A stretch of 33,079 nt of DNA, taken from Nitrospira sp. GTDB taxonomy: Bacteria; Nitrospirota; Nitrospiria; Nitrospirales; Nitrospiraceae. Made by a program: the position numbers and the translations under genes. Shown one piece after another: positions 1 to 8,198 of this stretch (position 1 is the first letter of the stretch; each line of letters opens with the position of its first letter). The stretch covers positions 1-33,079 of the forward strand of contig JAICWG010000025.1 of the NCBI GenBank assembly GCA_025934915.1, in the 5' to 3' direction. The notes beneath the pieces were generated by a model, which ran no database searches, was not told the DNA's origin, and saw only the letters and a program-made list of their open reading frames with translations.

Positions 1-66
1 AAGAACCGACCAGTGCAGGTCGTCCAGCCAGAACCGTTTGTTCGATTGTGCTTTCTGCATGGTCAT
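1..66 (-). CDS. Partial N-terminus of an unidentified protein
   Basis: Only the first 22 codons are in the window, because the gene runs leftward out of it. The start is ATG at 66 with a second in-frame ATG at 60. A strong Shine-Dalgarno (GAGGGAGG, complement of 73-80) lies about 6 bases upstream of the first ATG, which is the main evidence that this is a real gene. The visible peptide begins MTMQKAQSNKRFWLDDLHW, which I do not recognise. It is divergent from the frameshifted membrane-protein gene at 141, with a palindrome in the shared upstream region. Confidence 0.45.
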   Translation of the reverse strand, partial: MTMQKAQSNKRFWLDDLHWSVL

Positions 67-114
67 GCAACGCCTCCCTCGTTGGCACAACCATTGACTC
101 ATCAACGGCTTGTC

Positions 115-131
115 AACTCAATAATTGAGTT
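115..131. promoter_or_regulatory. Perfect palindrome between divergent genes, candidate operator
   Basis: AACTCAAT, a single A, then ATTGAGTT: an 8-bp perfect inverted repeat. It lies 49 bases upstream of the minus-strand start at 66 and 10 bases upstream of the plus-strand GTG at 141. A TTGACT hexamer is present at 94-99. The size and position suit a dimeric repressor site (MarR or ArsR type is a guess). No regulator gene is visible in the window beside it. Confidence 0.3.
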
Positions 132-140
132 TGGACCCTA

Positions 141-876
141 GTGGCCGTCCTCCTGTTCGTCATTGTTCCGCTCACCTGGATTTCAGACGCGCACGCACAA
201 TCACACTTAGGCCATCAAGCTGTCTCAGGCGAAGCAGGTCTGACAAGTGATTATCAAGGTGGACACGTCGGTAGAGGTTGGGAAGGATCAACAGAAGGGA
301 TTGCCTATTCGGAGTTCAATCATCACTTCGCCGGCCTCTGTGATGGGCTCTTTGGGCTTGCCGAGTTAGGCTATGCGCTACGGCTCCCGCTGCCGTTCTG
401 GACTCGCTTCGTTCTGCCTGGTGCCCTCGCTGTCGTTGGGGGTTTTTTGCTGGTCTGGAGCGACCACGATGCCTGGCCGATCGGCTCACTTGGCTTAGTC
501 GACACATTTTTCGGCCAAGACCGCGAAATCGTCGAACATAAGTTCTATGGGGTGCTTGGCGGTCGTCATAGCTTTCTGTGAGACGCTTCGTCGAATCGGC
601 CGGGCTCGGCACCCGGTCTGGGCGGCTCCATTGGTCGTGTTGACTCTGGTCGGAGGATTCTTGCTGTTCGTCCATTCACATGGGAATCATCCTGCCAATG
701 CCAGGATTGAGTTTCACCATGCGTTGTTAGGAAGTGTGGGTGTTGGTGCGGCCTTATCAAAGGGGCTGGCTTCCTGGCTGCCAGGGGCATCGCAGTACGC
801 GGTGAAACGATGGGAAATCGCTTGGGCCGGATCCGTGATCCTCTTTGGCCTTCTACTTCTCGTGTATTCCGAATAG
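141..876 (+). pseudogene. His-rich multi-pass membrane protein, frameshifted
   Basis: Two overlapping frames make up one protein. The first (GTG 141 to TGA 581) starts with a hydrophobic segment ending in an AHA-type signal cleavage site, then carries a conserved-looking FNHH motif and membrane segments around residues 80-110. It ends just after EHKFYGVL. The second frame (to TAG 876) picks up at about 559 with LAVVIAFCETLRR and continues through three more hydrophobic segments to LLLLVYSE. Moving one base near the GGGG run at 549-552, or at GG 558-559, joins them into about 245 residues. His clusters (SEFNHH, WSDHD, EHKFYG, HSHGNH, FHHALLG) near the membrane suggest metal or haem handling, but I cannot name the family. 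A sequencing error is as likely as real decay. The start lacks a good ribosome-binding site. Confidence 0.55.
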
Positions 877-1010
877 AGCGCGTGGAGGATCAGGATGGAG
901 TTTGACACGCTTCTGAAGCCTATGCTAGGTCTAGTCAATCACGGTCAGTACAGTTGTCGGACACATCTCTAACCTGCCTTGAAGATCAGGCCGGATAGAG
1001 GAGGACACAT

Positions 1011-1769
1011 ATGGGTGGACATAGCCACTGGGCCACGATCAAACGGCACAAAGGAGCCCAGGACGCGAAGCGTGGGAAGATCTTCACGCGAATCATCCGG
1101 GAGCTCACCATTGCCGCTCGATCTGGTGGTGACCCCGACGGGAATCCTCGGCTGCGTCTAGCGATTGCCAAGGCCAAGGAAGCCAATATGCCTGGCGACA
1201 CCATGAAGAAAGCCGTCCAGCGAGGGACGGGGGAACTGCCTGGTGTGACCTACGAGGAGTTTCCTTTAGAAGGCTATGGCCCTGGAGGGACTGCACTTCT
1301 TCTGGAGATTACCAGCGACAACCGGAACCGGACAGTTGCGGAGATTCGTAGTCTCCTCACGAAAAATCACGGCAATATGTCGGAAGCGGGCGCCGTCGCC
1401 TGGCAGTTCCATAAGAAGGGGCTCGTCGCGATTGAGAAGGGGAAGGTTGATGAGGATACGATTCTTTCGTTGGCTCTCGACGCCGGAGCGGAAGACGTGA
1501 AGGTCGGTGAGAAGAGTTATGAGGTGCTCACCAGTCCTCACGATTTTGAAGCGGTGAAGAAAGCGTTGGTCGACGCCAAGATCGAAACGACGCTTGCGGA
1601 AATTACATACCTGCCTCAGAATACCATCAGGCTGGAAGAGAAGTCTGCCGAGCAAATGCTGAAATTGATGGAAGTCTTGGACGAACATGATGACGTCCAG
1701 AAGGTCCACGCAAACTTCGATATCCCGGATGACGTGATGGAAAAAGTCGCCGCGGCTGCGGCGGGATAA
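1011..1769 (+). CDS. yebC: YebC/PmpR family protein
   Basis: This 252-residue protein has the full family length. It opens with the signature MGGHSHWATIKRHKG and continues with DAKRGKIFTRIIRELTIAAR and the ANMPGDTMKKAVQRGTGE segment. The three-domain alpha/beta fold ends in a family-typical acidic tail. YebC-family members have been described as DNA-binding transcriptional regulators and, for some, as translation factors acting on stalled proline stretches; the sequence does not decide which. The start is supported by GAGGAGG about 6 bases before ATG 1011. It sits 46 bases before ruvA, the usual Holliday-junction neighbourhood, but ruvC, which often lies between them, is missing. Confidence 0.95.
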   Translation: MGGHSHWATIKRHKGAQDAKRGKIFTRIIRELTIAARSGGDPDGNPRLRLAIAKAKEANMPGDTMKKAVQRGTGELPGVTYEEFPLEGYGPGGTALLLEITSDNRNRTVAEIRSLLTKNHGNMSEAGAVAWQFHKKGLVAIEKGKVDEDTILSLALDAGAEDVKVGEKSYEVLTSPHDFEAVKKALVDAKIETTLAEITYLPQNTIRLEEKSAEQMLKLMEVLDEHDDVQKVHANFDIPDDVMEKVAAAAAG

Positions 1770-1815
1770 TCATCAGCTCACCACCATGGCTCTTGCCCTC
1801 GGATAACGAAACGAC

Positions 1816-2424
1816 ATGATCGCCTTTCTCACGGGGCGGTTGGCATTCAAGGCACCCACTCATCTCACGCTTGATGTGCAGGGGGTCGGGTACGAAGTTC
1901 ATATTCCACTCAGCACCTATTACGCCCTGCCGAATCTCGACGAAGTTACCGCGCTGAATATTCATACGCATCTCCGTGAAGATGCCATTCAGCTCTTCGG
2001 ATTTCTCTCGCAAAACGAGAAGGAATCGTTTTTGTTGCTGACCAGCGTGTCGGGCATCGGCCCGAAGCTCGCCCTCAGTGTGCTGTCGAGCCTACCGGTT
2101 ACGGATCTCGTTCAGGCGATCCAATCTGAGGATGTCGAAAAGCTTGCCACCGTTCCTGGGATCGGGAAGAAATCGGCGGGGCGTATTGCACTTGAACTGA
2201 AGGACAAGGTGGACAAGATCCATGGTATTCATCCCCCAACCACTGCCGCTGATGCATCTGAGCTGGACGGTCCTTATGAGGATGCGCTCTCCGCTCTGGT
2301 AAACTTGGGCTATCGTCCTCAGGACGCCAAGGAAGCCTTGAAGCGGGTGATAAAGGCTGCGACCGGATCCTTGGCGCTGAAAGAGCTCATCCGTAAAGGG
2401 CTCAAGGAACTTGCAAGGGGGTAA
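1816..2424 (+). CDS. ruvA: Holliday junction branch migration protein RuvA
   Basis: This 202-residue protein tetramerises on four-way DNA junctions and loads the RuvB motor during recombinational repair. The N-terminal OB-fold (MIAFLTGRLAFK..., VQGVGYEVHIPLSTYYALP) spans roughly residues 1-63. Two helix-hairpin-helix motifs follow: SVSGIGPKLALSVLS near 78 and TVPGIGKKSAGRIALELKDK near 113-132. The C-terminal RuvB-binding domain (ALVNLGYRPQDAKEAL) begins near 155. The ribosome-binding site before ATG 1816 is weak. ruvB follows after one intervening gene. Confidence 0.97.
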   Translation: MIAFLTGRLAFKAPTHLTLDVQGVGYEVHIPLSTYYALPNLDEVTALNIHTHLREDAIQLFGFLSQNEKESFLLLTSVSGIGPKLALSVLSSLPVTDLVQAIQSEDVEKLATVPGIGKKSAGRIALELKDKVDKIHGIHPPTTAADASELDGPYEDALSALVNLGYRPQDAKEALKRVIKAATGSLALKELIRKGLKELARG

Positions 2425-2428
2425 GCCT

Positions 2429-2917
2429 ATGCCGCTCGACGTCAGGAACATCGGCAAGATGCTCGTGTACAGCATCTCTATCGGGGCCGTTCTCGTGGTT
2501 GCGTTCCCCTCTCGGAGTATCGCGCAAGAGGCCACGGAGCCGAAAAGTATCAGAATGACTTGCGGAACGTGTCCGGATGGCTATGCGACGACTGGCGTCA
2601 CCCAGTCTCGGGAAATTTGCAAAGACGACGACCCGACTCTCGTGCAATGCGTGCCGCTGGGGGTAAACATGCTGGCCGTGTGCGGATCCTGTCCCGACGG
2701 CTATGCCGAAATCGGAAGTTCCTCAGTCCCTGCTCGGTGCGGGAACAAAGACGGTGGCCGGCTGACACAATGCCAATTGAAGAAAATGGAGGACAATTTT
2801 CCTGACTCGACTCAGGGATATAAAAAATGTCCTCCTGATTGCGGTAGTACGGCCCAGCCTGGCCAAGGGACTCTGCCGTCTCCCCCGAAGTATCAACAGA
2901 TGCCGGAGCGTAAGTAA
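2429..2917 (+). CDS. Exported Cys-rich protein with two tandem repeats
   Basis: I do not recognise the family. The ATG at 2429 is chosen because GGGGG ends 7 bases upstream, and it gives 162 residues starting with a clear signal peptide (hydrophobic core [17 protein letters not shown], likely cleavage around SIAQ). The mature part carries two copies of a Cys unit, [12 protein letters not shown]...C...QC and [12 protein letters not shown]...C...QC, each about 38 residues, then a degenerate third (KKCPPDCGS). The even number of Cys and the secretion signal suggest disulfide-stabilised or metal-binding repeats in the periplasm. The tail is Pro-rich. It sits between ruvA and ruvB with 4- and 16-base gaps, so it is probably cotranscribed, although no functional link to recombination is evident. 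Confidence 0.75.
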   Translation: MPLDVRNIGKMLVYSISIGAVLVVAFPSRSIAQEATEPKSIRMTCGTCPDGYATTGVTQSREICKDDDPTLVQCVPLGVNMLAVCGSCPDGYAEIGSSSVPARCGNKDGGRLTQCQLKKMEDNFPDSTQGYKKCPPDCGSTAQPGQGTLPSPPKYQQMPERK

Positions 2918-2933
2918 ACATGGGTGCCGCGCC

Positions 2934-3938
2934 ATGATGGAACGATTCGTGACCAATCGCGCCACGGACGAAGAGCGGGGTCAGGAGAATGTGCTTCGAC
3001 CGCAGACGCTCGATGAGTACGTCGGCCAAGACAAAATGAAGGAATCGCTTCGAATTTGTATCGAAGCCGCCAAGCAGCGGGAAGAGGCGCTGGACCATGC
3101 CATTTTCTACGGACCGCCCGGTCTCGGGAAAACGACCATCGCCCACATTATCGCGAGGGAAATGGGCGCGGCATTGCGGTCGACATCGGGGCTGGTCTTA
3201 GCCCATGCCGGCGACTTGGCGGCGATTCTGACCAATCTTCAAGAACATGATGTGCTCTTTATCGACGAGATTCATCGCTTGCCCGCGTCCGTTGAGGAAG
3301 CGCTGTATCCAGCCATGGAGGATTTTCAGCTGGATCTGGTGATTGGACAGGGGCCTGCCACGAAAACCGTCAAGCTTGATTTGCCTTCTTTCACGCTTGT
3401 GGGGGCCACGACCAGGGCCGGTTCTCTGACGTCCCCGCTGCGGGACCGATTCGGCTTAGTCTATCGGCTGGAGTTCTATGGGGCGTCCGAACTGGAGGCG
3501 ATTGTGATGCGCTCGGCGGGAGTCTTAGGTATTGGGATTGATCGGGCGGGTGCCGCGGAAATCTCGCGCCGAACTCGTGGAACACCGCGGATAGCCAACC
3601 GGCTGGTTAGACGGATCAGGGACTATGCCCAAATTAAGGCTGGTGGGCATATCACTGAACAGGTGGCTAAGGAGGGATTAGCCTGGGTAGGGATCGATGA
3701 AGCAGGCTTCGACGAGATGGACCGTAAAATCCTGATCACCATTATCGAGAAATTCAATGGGGGACCGGTTGGGGTGGAGTCCTTGGCCGCCGCAGTTCAG
3801 GAAGACAAGGGCACAATCGAGGATGTGTATGAGCCCTATCTGATCCAAGCCGGTTTTCTGGATCGTACCGGTCGTGGTCGACAGGCGACTCGTTTGGCGT
3901 ATGATCACTTTAAACGACCTTCTCCCTTACTGATATAA
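2934..3938 (+). CDS. ruvB: Holliday junction helicase RuvB
   Basis: This 334-residue AAA+ ATPase drives branch migration with RuvA. The Walker A motif GPPGLGKT is at residues 60-67 and Walker B DEIH at 111-114. Sensor and arginine-finger regions are visible ([20 protein letters not shown]). The C-terminal winged helix ends with the family-typical [12 protein letters not shown]. Length is standard. The start codon is ATG 2934 or 2937; neither has a strong Shine-Dalgarno. It is the last gene of the yebC-ruvA cluster. A 118-base gap with a predicted promoter separates it from the aromatic operon. Confidence 0.97.
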   Translation: MMERFVTNRATDEERGQENVLRPQTLDEYVGQDKMKESLRICIEAAKQREEALDHAIFYGPPGLGKTTIAHIIAREMGAALRSTSGLVLAHAGDLAAILTNLQEHDVLFIDEIHRLPASVEEALYPAMEDFQLDLVIGQGPATKTVKLDLPSFTLVGATTRAGSLTSPLRDRFGLVYRLEFYGASELEAIVMRSAGVLGIGIDRAGAAEISRRTRGTPRIANRLVRRIRDYAQIKAGGHITEQVAKEGLAWVGIDEAGFDEMDRKILITIIEKFNGGPVGVESLAAAVQEDKGTIEDVYEPYLIQAGFLDRTGRGRQATRLAYDHFKRPSPLLI

Positions 3939-3988
3939 GCCCTGTGCGTTCCAACTCTCTTCAAGACTCCTGATACTCAGCGCTATCC

Positions 3989-4018
3989 TTGCAATAGATT
4001 CAATCGTTCCTGTAAAAT
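3989..4018 (+). promoter_or_regulatory. Predicted sigma70-type promoter for the aromatic operon
   Basis: TTGCAA at 3989-3994 and TAAAAT at 4013-4018 are separated by 18 bases. The predicted start of transcription is near 4025, about 77 bases before the pheA start preferred here. This is the only good match in the ruvB-pheA gap. It is inferred from the sequence alone. Confidence 0.4.
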
Positions 4019-4036
4019 TCACCACTTGCCTCTAGG

Positions 4037-4058
4037 ATCCCCGTTGCTCTACGGGGAT
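4037..4058 (+). promoter_or_regulatory. Leader hairpin upstream of pheA
   Basis: ATCCCCGT and ACGGGGAT form a perfect 8-bp stem with a 6-base loop. It lies about 12 bases inside the transcript expected from the 3989-4018 promoter and covers the first in-frame ATG (4057) of the pheA reading frame. No T-run follows, so it is not a standard intrinsic terminator. It could end ruvB transcripts weakly, shield an upstream start, or take part in leader control of the operon. Confidence 0.4.
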
Positions 4059-4101
4059 GAGCAAGTCCCTCCCACAATGGATGTCAGAGGCGAGACTTAG
4101 T

Positions 4102-5178
4102 ATGTCCAAAGGCATGTCGGAATATCGTAAGGAAATCGATAGGATCGATGACGAAATTATCCGACTGCTCAATGAGCGCTCGAAAAGCGTCGTCGAAATC
4201 GGGAAACTCAAGAAAGAAAAGAACGCTGATGCCAACCTCCATACCGCAGGTCGGGAGGCTGAGATCATCGAACGGCTCACGAAACTTAACACAGGCCCTT
4301 TCCCTGGCGAGGCCGTCCGATCGGTTTATCGAGAAATCATGTCGGCTTCCTTGTCGCTCGAATCTCCTCAGAAGGTAGCGTATCTTGGGCCGCGGGCCAC
4401 TTTTACCCACATGGCCTGCATGCAGAAATTCGGGTCGTCCGTCCAGTATGCGCCTGTTCACAGTATCAAAGAGGTATTCAGCGAAGTTGAACGAGGCCGA
4501 GCCAATTTCGGGGTGGTACCGATTGAAAACACTACGGAGGGTGTCGTGAATTACACCCTCGACATGTTTATCGATTCCAACTTGCTGATCTATGGAGAGA
4601 TTCTTCAAGAGGTCTCACACCATCTTCTATCGAAATCGGGACTTATCGAGGACGTGAAGAAGATTTATTCCCATCCTCATGCTCTTGCGCAATGCCGGAA
4701 CTGGCTAGAGGCCAATCTTCCGCATATCCCCGCAGTTGAGGTAGCCAGCACTGCTCGTGCCGCCGAACTGTGCATCGATGAACCACCCTCGGCTGCGATT
4801 GCGTCGGAAGTGGCCGGCCAACTGTACGGGCTCAAAGTAATTAAGGCCCGCATCGAAGATAATCTCAACAATTTTACGCGTTTCCTGATTCTGTCGCAGA
4901 AGCCGTCGGAGCGCACAGGGAAAGATAAAACGTCGTTGATGTTGTCGGTGAAGGATAAAGTCGGCGCGCTGTATGACCTGCTTCGTCCCTTTGCCTCTCA
5001 CGGGATCAACATGACCAAGATCGAATCCCGCCCTTCCCAGCGAAAGGCATGGGAATACATTTTTTTCGTGGATGTCGAGGGCCATATCAATGAGGAGCGG
5101 GTCAATCGAGCGGTGGAAGAAGTCAAGGGACGCTGCCTCTTCATGAAGATTTTGGGCTCCTACCCAATCCATAGCTGA
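4102..5178 (+). CDS. pheA: Bifunctional chorismate mutase / prephenate dehydratase
   Basis: The P-protein converts chorismate to prephenate and prephenate to phenylpyruvate, committing flux to phenylalanine. The AroQ-type mutase helix bundle (YRKEIDRIDDEIIRLLNERS) forms the first 90 residues. The dehydratase domain begins at KVAYLGPRATFTHMA, and the catalytic-region motif NFGVVPIENTTEGVV is present. The C-terminal ACT domain has the Phe-binding-type motif NMTKIESRPS, so feedback inhibition by Phe is expected from the family. The frame is open from ATG 4057 (373 residues), but that start lies inside a hairpin. ATG 4102 follows GAGG by 11 bases, and 4114 starts exactly at the mutase core. The true start is uncertain. 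hisC follows after 2 bases. Confidence 0.95.
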   Translation: MSKGMSEYRKEIDRIDDEIIRLLNERSKSVVEIGKLKKEKNADANLHTAGREAEIIERLTKLNTGPFPGEAVRSVYREIMSASLSLESPQKVAYLGPRATFTHMACMQKFGSSVQYAPVHSIKEVFSEVERGRANFGVVPIENTTEGVVNYTLDMFIDSNLLIYGEILQEVSHHLLSKSGLIEDVKKIYSHPHALAQCRNWLEANLPHIPAVEVASTARAAELCIDEPPSAAIASEVAGQLYGLKVIKARIEDNLNNFTRFLILSQKPSERTGKDKTSLMLSVKDKVGALYDLLRPFASHGINMTKIESRPSQRKAWEYIFFVDVEGHINEERVNRAVEEVKGRCLFMKILGSYPIHS

Positions 5179-5180
5179 TC

Positions 5181-6287
5181 ATGGCACTACAGGTTCATCC
5201 AGATATCCTCTCGCTCAGTCCGTACGTTCCCGGTAAACCGATCGATGAACTACAGCGGGAGCTTGGGCTCACCCGCGTGATCAAGCTTGCCTCCAACGAA
5301 AACCCACTTGGGCCTTCACCGAAAGCGGTGGCAGCGTTGAGTGATGCGCAGGATATGCTGCATCGATATCCGGACGGGGGTGCCTATCGACTTCGACAGG
5401 CGATTGCCGATCGTTGGAAAGTGGCAAGAGAGCAAGTCATTCTAGGTAACGGGTCTGATGAAATCCTAGGCCTGTTGGCCAGGACGTTCTTGACCCCTGG
5501 TGATGAAGCCATCATGGCTGATCACACGTTCGTCATCTATAAGATGGAGGTTACTGCCGTCCACGGCAAGCCGGTGATCGTACCACTCGTCAACTGGACA
5601 CACGACCCCAAGTCAATGGTACGTGCCGTTACGCCTCGAACCAGATTGCTCTTCCTGTGCAATCCCAATAATCCTACAGGGACAATGGTATCGGCGGAGG
5701 ACGTCGATCGACTCATGGCCAAAGTGCCTGAAGATATCATCGTCGTGTTTGATGAAGCGTACTTTGAGTATGTCCGCAATCCTCAATTTCCCGATGCGAT
5801 GGCCTATGTGAAACAGGGGCGGAACGCGATCGTTTTAAGGACATTTTCAAAGATCTATGGGCTGGCAGGATTGCGAATCGGGTACGGCATCAGCACAGTG
5901 GAGATCATCGACTACTTAAATAGAGTTCGGCCTCCGTTCAATGCCAACAGTCTTGCCCAGAAAGCCGCGATGGCTGCATTAGGAGATGATGAACATGTGG
6001 CCAAGAGTCGGACGGTTAACGCGGCAGGGATGGAGCAGATGGAAGGGGGGTTGCGTGCGTTGGATGTGACCTCGATCCCGAGCGAGACGAATTTTCTCTA
6101 TTTTGATGCGAAACGGAATGGGCGACTGGTGTTCGAAGCGTTGCTGCGAGAGGGGATTATTGTGCGGCATATCGACGGAACCATGCTTCGTGTCACCATC
6201 GGTCAGCCCGACGAAAATGCGGCCTTCCTCCTGGCCCTCAAGAAGGTGTTGGAAGGGGGAAGGGAAGAAATAGTGAGGGAATTATGA
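5181..6287 (+). CDS. hisC: Histidinol-phosphate/aromatic aminotransferase (class I/II PLP)
   Basis: This 368-residue protein is a fold-type I PLP aminotransferase of the HisC family. Motifs include IKLASNENPLGPSP near the N-terminus, LFLCNPNNPTGT, VFDEAYFEY and the Schiff-base lysine in RTFSKIYGLAGLRIGYG. HisC enzymes transaminate histidinol phosphate, and many also act on phenylpyruvate and 4-hydroxyphenylpyruvate. Its position between pheA and aroF/tyrA makes the final transamination to Phe and Tyr its probable job here; that role is inferred from context. It starts 2 bases after the pheA stop, and its last four bases overlap the aroF start (ATGA). Confidence 0.92.
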   Translation: MALQVHPDILSLSPYVPGKPIDELQRELGLTRVIKLASNENPLGPSPKAVAALSDAQDMLHRYPDGGAYRLRQAIADRWKVAREQVILGNGSDEILGLLARTFLTPGDEAIMADHTFVIYKMEVTAVHGKPVIVPLVNWTHDPKSMVRAVTPRTRLLFLCNPNNPTGTMVSAEDVDRLMAKVPEDIIVVFDEAYFEYVRNPQFPDAMAYVKQGRNAIVLRTFSKIYGLAGLRIGYGISTVEIIDYLNRVRPPFNANSLAQKAAMAALGDDEHVAKSRTVNAAGMEQMEGGLRALDVTSIPSETNFLYFDAKRNGRLVFEALLREGIIVRHIDGTMLRVTIGQPDENAAFLLALKKVLEGGREEIVREL

Positions 6288-7297
6288 TCATCGTGTTGAA
6301 GCCGGAAGCGTCGGAGAGTGAAGTGGACCATATTATAGACCGACTGAGGGATCTGGGCTTGAAATCGCAGATATCCACCGGTCAGGAGCGCACGATTATC
6401 GGCGTCATCGGAGATGACCGAATCTTGCACAATCAGCCCTTGACGGCGCTTCCTGGTGTGGAAAGTGTCCTGCCGATCCTTGCGCCCTGGAAACTGGTCA
6501 GTCGTGAGTTTAAGAAGGAAGCGACCATCATCAACGTCGGCGGCGCAAAAATCGGTGCCAAAAAGTTGACTATCATGGCCGGACCCTGTGCGGTCGAACG
6601 GCTTGAGCTCACGGTGGGGATCGCTCACGAGGTGAAGGCCGCCGGAGCTTCGGTTCTTCGTGGTGGGGCCTATAAGCCGAGAACGTCGCCTTATTCCTTT
6701 CAAGGGTTGGGTCGTGAAGGACTTGATTACTTGCTTGAAGCAAAAAAACAAACCGGGCTACCGGTCGTGAGTGAGATCTTGGACACCAGAGACATTGAAC
6801 TCTTTCTTGAGAAGGCGGACATCATTCAGATCGGCGCGCGGAACATGCAGAATTTCGAGCTCCTGAAGGAGGTCGGCGCGTACGACAAACCGGTGCTCTT
6901 GAAACGAGGCCTGTCGGCAACGATCAAAGAGTTTCTTCTGTCAGCTGAGTACATCATGTCACGAGGAAACCAGAACGTCATGCTGTGCGAACGGGGCATT
7001 CGCACGTTCGAAACGCAATATCGCAACACGCTGGATCTCGCGGCCATTCCCACGTTGAAAGAGCTTTCACATCTGCCGGTTATTGTAGACCCCAGCCATG
7101 CCACCGGGAAGTGGGATCTTGTCGCTCCGATGTCGAAAGCTGCAGTGGCAGCCGGTGCCGACGGCCTGCTCATCGAAGTCCATTCGAACCCTGAATGCGC
7201 TCTGTGTGACGGTGAAGAGTCCATTAAACCTTCCAAGTTCAAAGCCCTGATGAGCGACCTCAGGAATATTGCGAAGGCCGTTGGGCGAGAGCTGTAA
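6284..7297 (+). CDS. aroF: DAHP synthase, type I-beta with N-terminal regulatory domain
   Basis: This enzyme condenses PEP and erythrose-4-phosphate to DAHP, the first step of the shikimate pathway. Residues 1 to about 70 ([20 protein letters not shown]...) match the ferredoxin-like regulatory domain seen in Thermotoga-type enzymes, which mediates Tyr/Phe feedback in characterised members. The TIM barrel starts near 97 with [10 protein letters not shown]. It carries [40 protein letters not shown] and [13 protein letters not shown], covering the metal and PEP-binding residues. It overlaps hisC by 4 bases, so translation is probably coupled. Confidence 0.96.
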   Translation: MIIVLKPEASESEVDHIIDRLRDLGLKSQISTGQERTIIGVIGDDRILHNQPLTALPGVESVLPILAPWKLVSREFKKEATIINVGGAKIGAKKLTIMAGPCAVERLELTVGIAHEVKAAGASVLRGGAYKPRTSPYSFQGLGREGLDYLLEAKKQTGLPVVSEILDTRDIELFLEKADIIQIGARNMQNFELLKEVGAYDKPVLLKRGLSATIKEFLLSAEYIMSRGNQNVMLCERGIRTFETQYRNTLDLAAIPTLKELSHLPVIVDPSHATGKWDLVAPMSKAAVAAGADGLLIEVHSNPECALCDGEESIKPSKFKALMSDLRNIAKAVGREL

Positions 7298-7304
7298 AGG
7301 CACG

Positions 7305-8198
7305 ATGGCGGTTCATTTTAAGCAAGTTGCGGTTATTGGGGTGGGGCTGATCGGCGGGTCTCTCGGCATGATCCTTCGGCGAAAGGCATTGGCCGATCAT
7401 GTGGTCGGCGTCGGCCGTCGTGTCGAGAATCTCAAGACGGCGATCGCTTTGGGTGCGATCGATCGATACGTGGTAGATCCTCAAGAGGGTGTGCGAGGGG
7501 CGGATTTGGTGGTCCTTGCGACGCCTGTTGATACCTATGAACGACACCTCCATGACTGGGTCCATTGTCTGGCTCCCGGCGCGATCGTCAGTGATGTAGG
7601 CAGTGTGAAAGGAACGTTGGTCGAACGGTCAGAAGCGACTATGCCGGCAGGCGTGCACTTTGTGGGAGCCCATCCCATCGCGGGGAAGGAAAAGACGGGA
7701 GTCGCGGCCGGGTCGGATCAATTGTTCAGGGGCGCACGCTGTATTCTGACGCCGACAAAACAAACGGATCCGACCGCGCTTGATCGGATTAGGCAACTGT
7801 GGGAAGAGGCCGGGTCGATTGTTTTAACGATGGATCCCCATCTGCACGACCAAATCCTGGGCGCAGTCAGTCACTTGCCCCATGTCGTCGCCTTTGCGCT
7901 CATGAATGCCTTGGCCGAGCTTCGCGATCAGCAGGTACCTTTATTGGATCTTGCCGGCCACTCTGGAGGAGGGTTGCGGGATACGACCAGGATTGCCGCG
8001 AGTTCTCCAGAAATGTGGCGAGACATTTTCTTGTGGAATCGAGATAATGTGGTGTCCTATATCGACAGGTATACACGAGCCTTGGACGAATTGAAGCAAT
8101 TGATCAAGGCTGGGGATGCAGCCGGAATCGAGAAGTTGCTCGAACGTGCCAAAGGCGAGCGTGAAAAACTGAATCGTTCGGCCCCAAGCAACTCATGA
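7305..8198 (+). CDS. tyrA: Prephenate dehydrogenase
   Basis: Oxidatively decarboxylates prephenate to 4-hydroxyphenylpyruvate for tyrosine synthesis. The Rossmann fingerprint [15 protein letters not shown] is at the N-terminus. The motif [11 protein letters not shown] carries the family's substrate-binding and catalytic histidine region, and [11 protein letters not shown] follows. The ATG at 7305 (297 residues) is preferred over an upstream in-frame start at 7269, because it is preceded by AAAGG and gives a Rossmann strand at the usual distance. There is no obvious ACT domain. The last four bases overlap the aroA start. Confidence 0.95.
   Translation: MAVHFKQVAVIGVGLIGGSLGMILRRKALADHVVGVGRRVENLKTAIALGAIDRYVVDPQEGVRGADLVVLATPVDTYERHLHDWVHCLAPGAIVSDVGSVKGTLVERSEATMPAGVHFVGAHPIAGKEKTGVAAGSDQLFRGARCILTPTKQTDPTALDRIRQLWEEAGSIVLTMDPHLHDQILGAVSHLPHVVAFALMNALAELRDQQVPLLDLAGHSGGGLRDTTRIAASSPEMWRDIFLWNRDNVVSYIDRYTRALDELKQLIKAGDAAGIEKLLERAKGEREKLNRSAPSNS

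Noticed and set aside
895-972. 25-codon frame after the membrane pseudogene with GGAGG before its ATG
   Set aside because: The ribosome-binding site is good, but the peptide has no recognisable feature and the region also contains TTGACA (902-907), which may be the yebC promoter. Not enough to call a gene.
4057-4101. N-terminal extension of PheA from ATG 4057, or a leader peptide
   Set aside because: The ATG lies in the stem of the hairpin, the extra residues precede the mutase core, and they contain no Phe, so neither a real N-terminus nor an attenuator peptide is supported.
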